Positions 1 through 8,196 of a stretch of DNA of 64,000 bases are shown piece by piece. How positions within the stretch are numbered: the first letter of the stretch is position 1; each line of letters begins with the position of its first letter. The notes below the pieces were generated by a model. That model saw nothing but the letters and a program-made list of their open reading frames with translations, was not told the origin of the DNA and ran no database searches. The position numbers and the translations under genes were made by a program. The DNA comes from Algoriphagus oliviformis (GTDB lineage: Bacteria; Bacteroidota; Bacteroidia; Cytophagales; Cyclobacteriaceae). The DNA lies in assembly GCF_017254915.1 (NCBI RefSeq), contig NZ_JAFKCT010000006.1, positions 196,173-260,172 of the forward strand, in the 5' to 3' direction.

Positions 1-2
1 GA

Positions 3-32
3 ACTCTGTGGTCGATTTTTTTCACCACAGAG
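3..32. repeat. Inverted repeat of an interspersed CTCTGTGGT word
   Basis: CTCTGTGGT (4-12) pairs perfectly with ACCACAGAG (24-32) around a T-rich loop. The same word, ACTCTGTGGT, recurs at 162-171 just downstream of the kinase gene. This looks like an interspersed intergenic repeat. A terminator role for the adjacent minus-strand gene is possible but the T-run placement is not convincing. Confidence 0.5.
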
Positions 33-190
33 AGCTTAGAGAAATGGGACGCTACCGCTTGGGAAAGATCATCTCAGATTCTCTGCGCCTCCCGGTCTTC
101 ATGAGCAAATAAATGGCTTGCTGAGGCGGAAAGGCGCCTTAGTTCTCTTTTTTCTCCGTGGACTCTGTGGTGAAAAACAAAAAAGCTCGC

Positions 191-3100
191 TCAGCCTTGC
201 ACCAACGGGAAGGTTAGGTAGAAGGTCGTGCCCTTTCCTACTTCGGTGTCAAACCAGATTTTGCCGCCAGCCGTCTCCACACCGCTTTTTGCGATGGCGA
301 GCCCGAGCCCGGATCCGGTCGTCTTCGTGCTGAAGTTGGGGATAAAGATCTTGTCCCGCAGCTCGGGAGGAATGCCTTTTCCATTGTCAGTGATCTCCAG
401 GAACACCGCCTGCTCGGTCAGCCAAAGCCATACTTGGATGTGGGGCGGCTGTCCGGACTTCGCCGCCTGGATGCCATTGATGATCAGATTGGAGATCACG
501 CGGCCAAAGAGTTTGTCATCGCCCATGATGGGAATGTCCTCGGTGAAGGAATCGTCCTGAAAATCTAGCCGTAGTCGCTGGTCGTTTTTGAAAAGGTCCA
601 GCACCTTGGTCACCACGGCCTTGAAGTTCATCAGCTCGTTTTTAGGCAGGGGCATCTTGGCAAAAGTGGAAAAGGAGGAGGCAATCCCGCTCAGTGCATC
701 CACCTGGTGGATGAGCGTCTCCAGGGATTTGCGCAGCCTATCCTGATCGTCAAGCTTGCCGTCCTGCTCCAAGCGCAGCAAGTGCTGCAGCGTGAGCTTC
801 ATCGGGGTGAGCGGATTTTTGATCTCATGGGCCACTTGCTTGGCCATTTCCTTCCAGGCGGATTCCTTCTCGGTAGAGGCCAATACCTTTTTACTCGCCT
901 CTAGCTTGAAGAGCATGTTGTTGTACTCATTCACCAAGAGGCCGATTTCGTCCTTTGAGGCCCAGTACATGGGTTCGTTGTTTTCCAGGTTGGTAGCCTT
1001 TAGCTTTTGCGTCAGCAGCTTGAATGGCAGCGTCAGGTTTTTGGACACAAAAGAAGAGACGATCAAAAAGAGGATGAAGATGACCACGAAGGCATTGAAG
1101 ATATTGCTCAGCACGTCAGAAATCAGGGAATTGAGCTCGGTTTCCGACTCGAAAAAAGGCACGGCAAGGATGCCGATATTGGACTGGTCGATTTGCGAAG
1201 GCACAGCCAAGTACACGGTCTGATAGCGAAGCTTCCCGATCTGCTCGTCCAGCAGGAGCTGGATCTGGTTTTTCTCCATCACTCCAGCCATGGCCGCCGG
1301 ATTGATCCACGGCCCGAGGATCTTTTTGCTAAAAATATTGGGACGGTTGGTCGACTCGAGGTAGCCCTCGGGGGTGTAGAGATGGATATCGCTGGCGATA
1401 GTATTGGCGAGAGAGTTGATCTCCTCGTTGAGCAAGTCCCGGTCTACGCTGGCGGGATTTTGGTTGTTGAAGAAAGTCCCGAGGTTGCTGCGGATCAGGC
1501 TTGCCTTTTCGATGTATTGGCGGTTTAGGTCGTCGCGATAGCTGCCCCCCAGCAGGCCCACGGTGATGATCGAGATGATGATGATGGGGAAAAAGAAGGC
1601 GAAATTCAGGTAAAGCTGCAGCTTGGTCGAGTAGTTAAACTCAAAGTTGCGGTAGCCTTTAAACAGTGCATTGAGGGAAATGGCCAGAAAGGTCAGGAAC
1701 ACAAAGGCCACAAAAAACAGGGAGATATTTCCGAAAAACTGCGAAATGGAAATGGTACGAGAGGAAAGGACAATCACTTCCTCGCCATTTCTCATCCCAA
1801 AATGGTGGAATCCCTGACACTGCAATCCGTCGGTGTACAGTTGCTCCCGACTGAGAATTTCCAGAAACTCGCCTTGGTTAAAGTTGAAGGTCCCGGAGCT
1901 TCTGAGCAGCTCATTCTCCCGAAACACCGCATAGTCATAGTTAAGCGGATCGAGCTTCTCGGCGTACTTTCGATCCAAAAGCAGTTTTGGATACACGCTT
2001 CCCGGCTGTATCCTCAGCTGGTTTAGCTCCAGGTAGAGCGTCCCGAGCAGGTTATCCTCCCGCAGCACGGGGATGAACCCGACAAACTTGTTGCTGGCGG
2101 TGGTCTCCTTTCCCCTGACAAAATACAAATCCCGCACGCCGGTCGCATAGTCGCTTTTCACATACTCCTGCTGTAGATCCTTCAAGTCCGAGTCCTCAGC
2201 CGGCCCGTGTACCTGCTGCCCAGAGGCCCCAAAAATCCGGATCACCACCTCAAATTGGTCGAAGTAATTGTCCAGGTAGATGCGGCGGATCTTCGTTTCC
2301 ACAGGTTCTTTGGACAGCAGAGGATCTCCCATTCGATTTTGGATAAAGAGATCGCTTTTTACCCTACTGAAAATATCCCCCAGGAAAAACTCCGTCATGA
2401 CGTCGTTTTCGATGAGGTTTTGGTTGGCAAAGCGCGTCTTGGACACGATCAGGCGCTCCCGCTCGGACTTGAGTGTGCTGACCCCGATCACCGTGGCCGT
2501 GATGAGGCAGGCATAGAAGAAAGTCAGAAAGGTGTCCAGGCCAAGACGGAAGACATTCTGAAAAAGCTCAAAGCGGATGATGCTGAAAAGAAAAAACAAA
2601 TGGATCAACCAAACCAAGCCAAACCAGATGCTGAAGTACAGCGCGATCCCCAAGACCGGCAGCCCGACCAGCAGCAGGTATCGGTAGTAGGTTCGCTTGT
2701 CCCGCCGTACACTCAGCAGCAGGCTAAACAAAGTCAGGGAAAGTAGCACGTACGCCGAACCAAAGAGGAAAAGGATCAAAAAGCTCAGGCCCTGAAACCA
2801 GTCGAAGGTAGGAATAGAGCGTATGTCCAGCACCCATTGGGAGTTGAAAATCAGGTTGCGGGGCAGATACCAGATCAATACAAAGAAGCCCGTACTGACC
2901 GAGAGAGTCAGCACCAAGGCCGCCGGAAAACGACTGCCCTGGAGTAGGCTTTGCACCTTTTGAAAGGCCTTTTTGGAATACAGCTGGGAAATGACCAGGC
3001 CCAGGATCAAGCTGAAACAAAAGGTATTGAGCAGAAGGTCGCCCAGGCTGGGATTCAGCCAAGAGGAGGCGTAGTTCACCGGATCGAACAGCGAAAACTC

Positions 3101-3898
3101 GAAGAAGTCCCCGGGGAAGTTAAAGTAAAGCATCACCGCCCGGATCGATGCCAAAACCAAAATGGCATAGCCGATCGCCTGCCAAGGGTAGCCCCGCCTC
3201 CATTTGGTCATGAGAAAATCAAAGCTCAGCAGGAAGTAGAGCAAAAAGACCGAGCAGATAAACACCACCAAGGCGGTATTGGCCACCCGGCCCACGGGCT
3301 CGTAGCCCAGCTGAAAGCTGATGCCAAAGACCGGCTTGCCCGCCTCGGAACTGACCTGGAAAGCTCCGTCTGCGGGCTCGGAAAATAGCTGAAATCGGTC
3401 ATTGCCAAAAAACTCGGGATTGGGGCCCGTCTTGAGGTAGTCATTTTCGATAGAGCCCGGCCAGATCAGGCGCAGGGCGTGCACCAGGTAGTAGTCGGAG
3501 GTGTTGCGCTTGATCTTTCTGATCTTGACAAAAAAAGTCCCAAAGGGATCCTCCAGCAGCTGGTACTCGCTATTGAGATCAAGCTGGGAAAAGTCCAAGG
3601 TCACGGTGAAGTCGGACCAAAACAAAAGCTGTCCCCCCGTATCCAAGACAAAGAAAGGATGATGATGACCCGGGCTGCTGACCTGCTCAAAGGTGATGGG
3701 ATCCTCCGGCCTCACCTCCATCAAAACACGGATAAAGTCCTCGTCAAACTGGCTGTCTACCCGCTGGATTTTCGTCTGTATAGCCTCAAAGTATTTCTCT
3801 TCCTCGCTTTTTTGGAAAACGAAAAAATTCAAAATCAGAACTATAAGTAAGAAAACGATGCTGACCAAAATGACCAGCCTGCGGGTTTGGAAGTTCAT
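191..3898 (-). CDS. Large multi-pass sensor histidine kinase (NtrY-like C-terminus)
   Basis: Two-component sensor kinase of about 1235 residues, far longer than a typical kinase. One N-terminal membrane segment (about 5-27) is followed by a periplasmic region. A cluster of hydrophobic helices follows (about 210-480), then a second extracytoplasmic region and further membrane helices, and last a HAMP linker. The catalytic part is complete: the H-box VAHEIKNPLTP has its phospho-acceptor His near residue 1020, the N-box is NLIINGIQAA, and the G-boxes are DNGKGIP and GSGLGLAI. The start is the ATG at 3898 (MNFQTRR); the longer reading begins with TTG and would run back over the upstream terminator. 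It sits just after the end of the respiratory operon, separated by that terminator. No response regulator is adjacent, so the partner is unknown. Kinase function is certain; the signal is not. Confidence 0.9.
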   Translation of the reverse strand: MNFQTRRLVILVSIVFLLIVLILNFFVFQKSEEEKYFEAIQTKIQRVDSQFDEDFIRVLMEVRPEDPITFEQVSSPGHHHPFFVLDTGGQLLFWSDFTVTLDFSQLDLNSEYQLLEDPFGTFFVKIRKIKRNTSDYYLVHALRLIWPGSIENDYLKTGPNPEFFGNDRFQLFSEPADGAFQVSSEAGKPVFGISFQLGYEPVGRVANTALVVFICSVFLLYFLLSFDFLMTKWRRGYPWQAIGYAILVLASIRAVMLYFNFPGDFFEFSLFDPVNYASSWLNPSLGDLLLNTFCFSLILGLVISQLYSKKAFQKVQSLLQGSRFPAALVLTLSVSTGFFVLIWYLPRNLIFNSQWVLDIRSIPTFDWFQGLSFLILFLFGSAYVLLSLTLFSLLLSVRRDKRTYYRYLLLVGLPVLGIALYFSIWFGLVWLIHLFFLFSIIRFELFQNVFRLGLDTFLTFFYACLITATVIGVSTLKSERERLIVSKTRFANQNLIENDVMTEFFLGDIFSRVKSDLFIQNRMGDPLLSKEPVETKIRRIYLDNYFDQFEVVIRIFGASGQQVHGPAEDSDLKDLQQEYVKSDYATGVRDLYFVRGKETTASNKFVGFIPVLREDNLLGTLYLELNQLRIQPGSVYPKLLLDRKYAEKLDPLNYDYAVFRENELLRSSGTFNFNQGEFLEILSREQLYTDGLQCQGFHHFGMRNGEEVIVLSSRTISISQFFGNISLFFVAFVFLTFLAISLNALFKGYRNFEFNYSTKLQLYLNFAFFFPIIIISIITVGLLGGSYRDDLNRQYIEKASLIRSNLGTFFNNQNPASVDRDLLNEEINSLANTIASDIHLYTPEGYLESTNRPNIFSKKILGPWINPAAMAGVMEKNQIQLLLDEQIGKLRYQTVYLAVPSQIDQSNIGILAVPFFESETELNSLISDVLSNIFNAFVVIFILFLIVSSFVSKNLTLPFKLLTQKLKATNLENNEPMYWASKDEIGLLVNEYNNMLFKLEASKKVLASTEKESAWKEMAKQVAHEIKNPLTPMKLTLQHLLRLEQDGKLDDQDRLRKSLETLIHQVDALSGIASSFSTFAKMPLPKNELMNFKAVVTKVLDLFKNDQRLRLDFQDDSFTEDIPIMGDDKLFGRVISNLIINGIQAAKSGQPPHIQVWLWLTEQAVFLEITDNGKGIPPELRDKIFIPNFSTKTTGSGLGLAIAKSGVETAGGKIWFDTEVGKGTTFYLTFPLVQG

Positions 3899-3917
3899 GC
3901 AGCCTAAAAATAAAAAA

Positions 3918-3941
3918 GCAAAGTCTGGTATCAAACTTTGC
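3918..3941 (-). terminator. Intrinsic terminator of the act-cta operon
   Basis: On the minus strand GCAAAGT and ACTTTGC form a 7-bp stem followed at once by TTTTTTA. It lies 12 bp after the last gene of the respiratory operon and 20 bp before the kinase start, so it should separate the two units. Confidence 0.75.
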
Positions 3942-3952
3942 CTTTGGTTCTG

Positions 3953-4198
3953 TTATCGCATGGCCAGTTTGGCTTTCCGCTTCTTGGCAGACCGGTACCA
4001 GAGGTAGCCAATCACGGCCGCCAGCAGGTAGGGCATGACAAATAGGTAGAGGATTCCCGTGTTGAGACCTGCACCGATGGTCGTCTCTCCATTACTCACG
4101 TTGTTTTCCACCGAGGCCCGGCACATGGCGCACTGCGCCCAGCTGCCCAGCTGGATTCCAAAGAAGAGAAGGGGAAGAAGAAGTAGTTTGATTCTCAT
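3953..4198 (-). CDS. Small cysteine-containing membrane protein of the cytochrome oxidase cluster
   Basis: An 81-residue protein beginning MRIKLLLLP, with an N-terminal hydrophobic signal ending in WAQ. The mature region starts with CAMCRASVENN, a CxxC pair right after the predicted cleavage site. One membrane helix follows (about 45-65) and then a very basic tail (RSAKKRKAK). I do not know a named family. The CxxC at the membrane surface, and its position as last gene after SCO and DUF420, suggest a copper or redox accessory for oxidase assembly; this is inference. The ATG at 4198 is chosen because it directly precedes the signal peptide, whereas a longer reading to 4246 adds an unlikely leader. 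Confidence 0.65.
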   Translation of the reverse strand: MRIKLLLLPLLFFGIQLGSWAQCAMCRASVENNVSNGETTIGAGLNTGILYLFVMPYLLAAVIGYLWYRSAKKRKAKLAMR

Positions 4199-4264
4199 GG
4201 GACAGTCTTTTGGATGAAGGCTTGCCAGACACCGAATGCCGGGCAAGCAGCTGGTTCAGCCTTT

Positions 4265-4819
4265 TTAATGGGTGTAATAGGGACTGATCAGCAAATACAC
4301 GATGACGCCGCTGACAGACACATACAGCCAGATCGGATAGGCAAATTTAACCACTTTTCGGTGTTTTTCCCGCTGATCTGTGTAGCCGTAGTAGTAGGCA
4401 AAGAGGATGGGAAACAGGGCCACCGCCGCCAGCAGGATATGGCTGATCAGCAGAACATAATAAACCGTGCGGATGGCGCCCTCTCCTCCGAAACTGGTAC
4501 TTTCCGCCGCGCCGTGATAGACGACGTAGGACACCAAGAACAAGGCCCCAAGTACAAAAGCTACCGTCATGGTAGCGCCGTGGTAGCTGTATTTTTTGTT
4601 TTTGATAAAAACCAAACCCAGAATCAAGGCCACCGAGGCGGCAGTGTTGATCACCGCGTTGAGGTGGGGAAGAAAGTAAACCCAATCGCCCAGGGAGGTG
4701 ATCTTCGCGGGCATAAACAGCAGTACGGCCACTGCCAAAGGTATGGCGACGGAGATGCCGATGATCCAGTTTTTTACTTTTGCTTCTTGTTGCAGCAGGG
4801 GCGATTTACTTGGTTCCAT
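4265..4819 (-). CDS. DUF420 family membrane protein (CtaM-like)
   Basis: A 184-residue, five-helix membrane protein. Histidines sit at helix ends (FLPHLNAVINTAASVAL, SHILLAA, KHRKVVKFAYPIWLYVSVSG), the pattern of the DUF420 family. Firmicute members (CtaM) are needed for maturation of haem A oxidases, so a similar assembly role is likely here. Its start overlaps the end of the SCO gene by 14 bp, showing translational coupling. It is followed by the small CxxC protein. Family assignment is good; the exact function is inferred from homologues and context. Confidence 0.8.
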   Translation of the reverse strand: MEPSKSPLLQQEAKVKNWIIGISVAIPLAVAVLLFMPAKITSLGDWVYFLPHLNAVINTAASVALILGLVFIKNKKYSYHGATMTVAFVLGALFLVSYVVYHGAAESTSFGGEGAIRTVYYVLLISHILLAAVALFPILFAYYYGYTDQREKHRKVVKFAYPIWLYVSVSGVIVYLLISPYYTH

Positions 4820-5474
4820 GTAACAGTACTTTGGTTTCTAGCATTAACAAGTCCACTTCCTCCCGATTTGTTCCGCTGTAGTAGCCACGGATTCTGCCCT
4901 GCTCGTCGATGAGCATGAATTTGTCCGTGTGGACGAAGTCGTCGGGGACGCCGTTGCCATCTACGGTAGGGATCACAAAGCCGCAGCGCGCGAGCTGGTA
5001 GGTTTCCGCTTTGGGGCCTGAGAGAAAGTGCCATTTGCCTGGGGTAGCGTTGTGCTCGTCGGCGTAGCCTTTCAGGATCTCGGGCGTGTCGTATTCTGGA
5101 TCGATGCTGATCGACATGATCTGGACCATGGGTTCGTCGCGAAACATGTCATCCACCCGCTCCATTTCTTTGGACATGACCGGACAGATGCTCGGGCAGG
5201 AGGTGAAGAAGAAATCCACAATGGTAATCTTGCCCTCCATCTCAGCACGGCCCATGGTTTTTCCGTTTTGGTCGGTAAAAGCAAACTCGGGAATGTAGTG
5301 CTGGGTGGAATCCGTCACGGGGCATTCCAAGAAGGGGTTGTCCACGCCGTTTTGGAAAAAGATGGGCAGATCGTATTCGTTTTTCCCAAACCCTCTCAAA
5401 AACATGAACACCAAAACAGGGATCAACAAGATGCACACCAACACCATCCCCTGCAATATCCTCAATCCTTTCAT
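4806..5474 (-). CDS. SCO1/SenC family copper chaperone
   Basis: A 222-residue thioredoxin-fold protein anchored by one N-terminal helix (about 8-27). The copper-binding motif CPSICP is present (TSCPSICPVM), and the third ligand is the His in DFVHTDKFML. SCO proteins deliver copper to the CuA site of oxidase subunit II, and that subunit is encoded in the same cluster. A strong terminator lies just upstream (5495-5523), so this gene and the two after it may be expressed at a lower level than the structural genes or from a promoter I could not find. Confidence 0.92.
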   Translation of the reverse strand: MKGLRILQGMVLVCILLIPVLVFMFLRGFGKNEYDLPIFFQNGVDNPFLECPVTDSTQHYIPEFAFTDQNGKTMGRAEMEGKITIVDFFFTSCPSICPVMSKEMERVDDMFRDEPMVQIMSISIDPEYDTPEILKGYADEHNATPGKWHFLSGPKAETYQLARCGFVIPTVDGNGVPDDFVHTDKFMLIDEQGRIRGYYSGTNREEVDLLMLETKVLLHGTK

Positions 5475-5494
5475 CGTATGTCGTTAACAAAAAA

Positions 5495-5523
5495 GAAGGT
5501 TGAAGTGATTCACCTCAACCTTC
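5495..5523 (-). terminator. Internal terminator or attenuator between COX4 and SCO
   Basis: GAAGGTTGAAGTGA and TCACCTCAACCTTC form a 13-of-14 bp stem. On the minus strand it is followed by TTTTTTG. It lies 21 bp after the COX4 stop and 21 bp before the SCO start, inside an otherwise continuous operon. Confidence 0.75.
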
Positions 5524-5544
5524 GATTTTATCGAAATTTTGTTT

Positions 5545-5874
5545 TTACCAGCGTAGCAGGAAGATCTCCGAGCCTTCTTTTACCAAGGCAATCACCAGCC
5601 ACACCAGGAAGATCAGGGGCACGATGATCGAGTAGAAAAGCGGCTTCACCTCGTCACCCAAGTGCATAAACTCCATCATGATATACTTGGCTTTCCAGAT
5701 GGTGAGGATGATAAACGCGCTGTAAAGCAGAATTCCTCTTCCCATGGTGAAGGCCATGATGAACTCGACCACGGTGATCGCCAAAAGAATACCAGCCGTT
5801 TTCCAGATCTTCTTGATCTTCTCGTCGTTGCGAGGCGTTACGGACAGGGTTGATTTGTTTTCTTGAATTTCCAT
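5545..5874 (-). CDS. Cytochrome c oxidase subunit IV family protein
   Basis: A small protein (109 residues from the ATG at 5874, MEIQENKS) with three hydrophobic helices (about 28-46, 50-68 and 82-104). This matches the prokaryotic COX4-like subunit that follows COX3 in Bacteroidota oxidase operons. It probably stabilises the oxidase; it carries no cofactor ligands that I can see. The longer reading starts at a TTG inside the COX3 terminus and is unlikely. It is the last gene before the internal terminator. Confidence 0.8.
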   Translation of the reverse strand: MEIQENKSTLSVTPRNDEKIKKIWKTAGILLAITVVEFIMAFTMGRGILLYSAFIILTIWKAKYIMMEFMHLGDEVKPLFYSIIVPLIFLVWLVIALVKEGSEIFLLRW

Positions 5875-5897
5875 ATCAAAGATGATTGAATGAATGC

Positions 5898-6674
5898 TTA
5901 GATCAGATAGAACAGGGTGAATACGAATACCCAAACCAAGTCCACAAAGTGCCAGTAGAGACCGATTTTCTCGACCATCTCATAGTGGCCTCTACGGTCG
6001 TAGATACCTACGGCAGCTTGGTAGAAGCAAAGGAACAGCAAGAACACGCCCACAGTCACGTGGAAGCCGTGGAAGCCGGTGATGAAGAAGAACAGCTGCG
6101 CAAAAGCCGCCGGACCATATTCATTCACGTGCAGATTCGCACCAAAGACCGTCTCCTGTACGACTTTGCCAAGAGAGTTCACATAGGTCAAGACGCTACC
6201 ACCGTCCGTGCCGTGGATGAAGTGGCTCCACTCCCAAGCTTGGCAGCTCAGGAAGGTGATACCCCCTACCAGAGTCCAAAGCATCCATTTTACCACGTCC
6301 TTTCGGTCGTTTCTATGGCCTGCCTCTACGGCCAACACCATGGTCACCGAGCTGGCAATCAGGATGAAGGTCATGATGCCCACGAAAATCAGGGGAGCAT
6401 TGAAGCCGTGAAGGAAAGGGAGCGCTTTGAATACCATCTCAGGTACAGGCCAATATTCGTTAGACCCTGCAAAAACCTCCGCAGAACCGGCGTAAGCGGG
6501 ATAGCTCACACGGATAGAGATGTAGGTGATCAGGAAGGCCGCAAAAGTGAAGATGTCGGAAAGAAGGAAAAACCACATCATGAGTTTTCCATAGCTTGCC
6601 TTGAGGGGTTCGTTACCTCCATCCCAAACGCCTCTTTTCGAGCTTACTCCAATAGCAGTAGAATGCGCAGACAT
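5898..6674 (-). CDS. ctaE: Cytochrome c oxidase subunit III (seven-helix copy)
   Basis: A 258-residue subunit III of the haem-copper oxidase with seven predicted helices. Diagnostic stretches are the central QAWEWSHFI and, near the end, TGFHGFHVTVGVF and YWHFVDLVWVFVFTLFYL. It has no redox centre of its own; subunit III supports proton uptake and oxidase stability. It directly follows a shorter subunit III homologue (6704-7285), so the cluster carries two related subunits, an arrangement seen in Cytophagales. Confidence 0.93.
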   Translation of the reverse strand: MSAHSTAIGVSSKRGVWDGGNEPLKASYGKLMMWFFLLSDIFTFAAFLITYISIRVSYPAYAGSAEVFAGSNEYWPVPEMVFKALPFLHGFNAPLIFVGIMTFILIASSVTMVLAVEAGHRNDRKDVVKWMLWTLVGGITFLSCQAWEWSHFIHGTDGGSVLTYVNSLGKVVQETVFGANLHVNEYGPAAFAQLFFFITGFHGFHVTVGVFLLFLCFYQAAVGIYDRRGHYEMVEKIGLYWHFVDLVWVFVFTLFYLI

Positions 6675-6703
6675 AATTTATTGATTTGTACCAGGTTTAT
6701 TTT

Positions 6704-7285
6704 TTAATGATTCAGAAGCAAAAACATGAACAAGTATATCCACAAGCCCCCAAGAAAATGCCAATAGGTAGTGGCCATCTCCATGGTGTCCATCGCCCGG
6801 GAATGAACCTTCAGTCGGAAGGTCGAAATTAACACAATAATCAGAAATATAACACCAGAGATCAGGTGAGCCCCATGCAATCCGGTGAAAACATAGAGAA
6901 AGGATCCAGAGGGATTTCCCACAAAGAACACCTGCTCATCCACCAGCGCTACCCAGCTATACCACTGTCCTACCAGGAAGCCTATTCCCAGCAAGACGGT
7001 CAGGATCATGCCTACTTTCAGGTTGATCAAGTTGTCCTTCTTAGCGGAGTAATACGCCCAGTGAAGGGCAATACTGCTCAAGACCACCATTCCGGTAGTA
7101 GCCCAAAAGATATTTGGCAGCTCATATTCCAGCCAGTTTCCCTCAGACTGCCTTACGATGTAGGCACTGGTGAGACCGGCAAACACCATCACCACCGTCA
7201 CCATAAACAGCCAAAGCGCAAACTTTTTGGGATGCATGGAGATGGGCTGCTCCACCATATCGATGTATTTCAGTTCTCTTTCCAT
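6704..7285 (-). CDS. Cytochrome c oxidase subunit III homologue (five-helix copy)
   Basis: A 193-residue five-helix subunit III homologue. It has the family signature GLHGAHLISGVIF and ends with YWHFLGGLWIYLFMFLLLNH. Compared with the following gene it lacks the first two helices of a seven-helix COX3. It starts 3 bp after ctaB ends, so it belongs to the same transcript. It may be a second COX3-type subunit of the same oxidase; alternatively it serves a different assembly state. Family certain, role inferred. Confidence 0.88.
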   Translation of the reverse strand: MERELKYIDMVEQPISMHPKKFALWLFMVTVVMVFAGLTSAYIVRQSEGNWLEYELPNIFWATTGMVVLSSIALHWAYYSAKKDNLINLKVGMILTVLLGIGFLVGQWYSWVALVDEQVFFVGNPSGSFLYVFTGLHGAHLISGVIFLIIVLISTFRLKVHSRAMDTMEMATTYWHFLGGLWIYLFMFLLLNH

Positions 7286-7288
7286 GGC

Positions 7289-8194
7289 TTAGGGCAATTT
7301 GTCTAGCAGGTAAGCGATCTGTACAATCGGCAAATAAAGAAACGATCCAAACATGATCTTCAGGGCGGACTTTCTCGAGCAGTCTCTCATCAGGGAGAAA
7401 GTCTGTGCCAAGAAGAGCACTCCGCATACAGTCGCCACGATCCCGGAGTTCAAGCCTGTCAGACCGAAGTAGCTTGGCAACAGTCCCAGAGGCAACAGAA
7501 ACAGGGTATAGATCATGATCTGAATGGCGGTATTCAGGTCTTGTCCGCCTCCGCTTGGAAGCAGTTTGAAGCCTGCTCTCTTGTAGTCTTCGTCACTGAC
7601 CCAGGCGATGGCCCAGAAGTGCGGAAACTGCCAGATAAACTGGATACCAAAGATGATCAGCGCCTCATAGGTAATGGATCCTGTAGCCGCCGTCCATCCC
7701 AACAGAGGGGGCATCGCTCCGGGAATCGCTCCCACGAATACCGCAATCGGACCTACACGCTTCAGCGGCGTGTATGCAAACACGTACAATACCATGCTCA
7801 AGATGCCGAGCCAAGTGGTCAGGGGATTGGTGAAGATCCACAATAGGGAGATGCCTACGATCGCCACCAGTGAAGTAAACCAGTAGGCCTCCTGAAGGGA
7901 GATGATCTGCAGCGGCAAGGGACGGTTTTGGGTGCGCTTCATGAGCTTGTCCAAGTCGCGCTCCATGATCTCATTGGCAGCTCCGGAAGCACCTGAAATC
8001 AGGAACCCTCCCAGCGCTAGGCCGATGAACCCAGACCAACCAAAACTCGCTCCCCTATCGCCCAGAATGTATCCGAACACCGCGGAGAACGTGACCAAGG
8101 CAGAAAGCCTCAGCTTGATCAGGTCTGAATAGGCCTTGACCCTTGCAGCGATCAAAGCCGATATAGAATGGTCAGTTACGTCAACTGTCCTCAT
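7289..8194 (-). CDS. ctaB: Protohaem IX farnesyltransferase (haem O synthase)
   Basis: UbiA-type prenyltransferase of 301 residues that adds a farnesyl group to haem B, giving haem O. The first Asp-rich motif NEIMERDLDKLMKRT and the HFWAIAWVSDEDYKRAG segment are the conserved substrate and metal sites, and about eight helices are predicted. The ATG at 8194 lies 2 bp after the ctaA stop; the alternative TTG two codons earlier overlaps ctaA. The product feeds CtaA, encoded immediately upstream, to make haem A for the oxidase. Confidence 0.95.
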   Translation of the reverse strand: MRTVDVTDHSISALIAARVKAYSDLIKLRLSALVTFSAVFGYILGDRGASFGWSGFIGLALGGFLISGASGAANEIMERDLDKLMKRTQNRPLPLQIISLQEAYWFTSLVAIVGISLLWIFTNPLTTWLGILSMVLYVFAYTPLKRVGPIAVFVGAIPGAMPPLLGWTAATGSITYEALIIFGIQFIWQFPHFWAIAWVSDEDYKRAGFKLLPSGGGQDLNTAIQIMIYTLFLLPLGLLPSYFGLTGLNSGIVATVCGVLFLAQTFSLMRDCSRKSALKIMFGSFLYLPIVQIAYLLDKLP

Positions 8195-8196
8195 TT

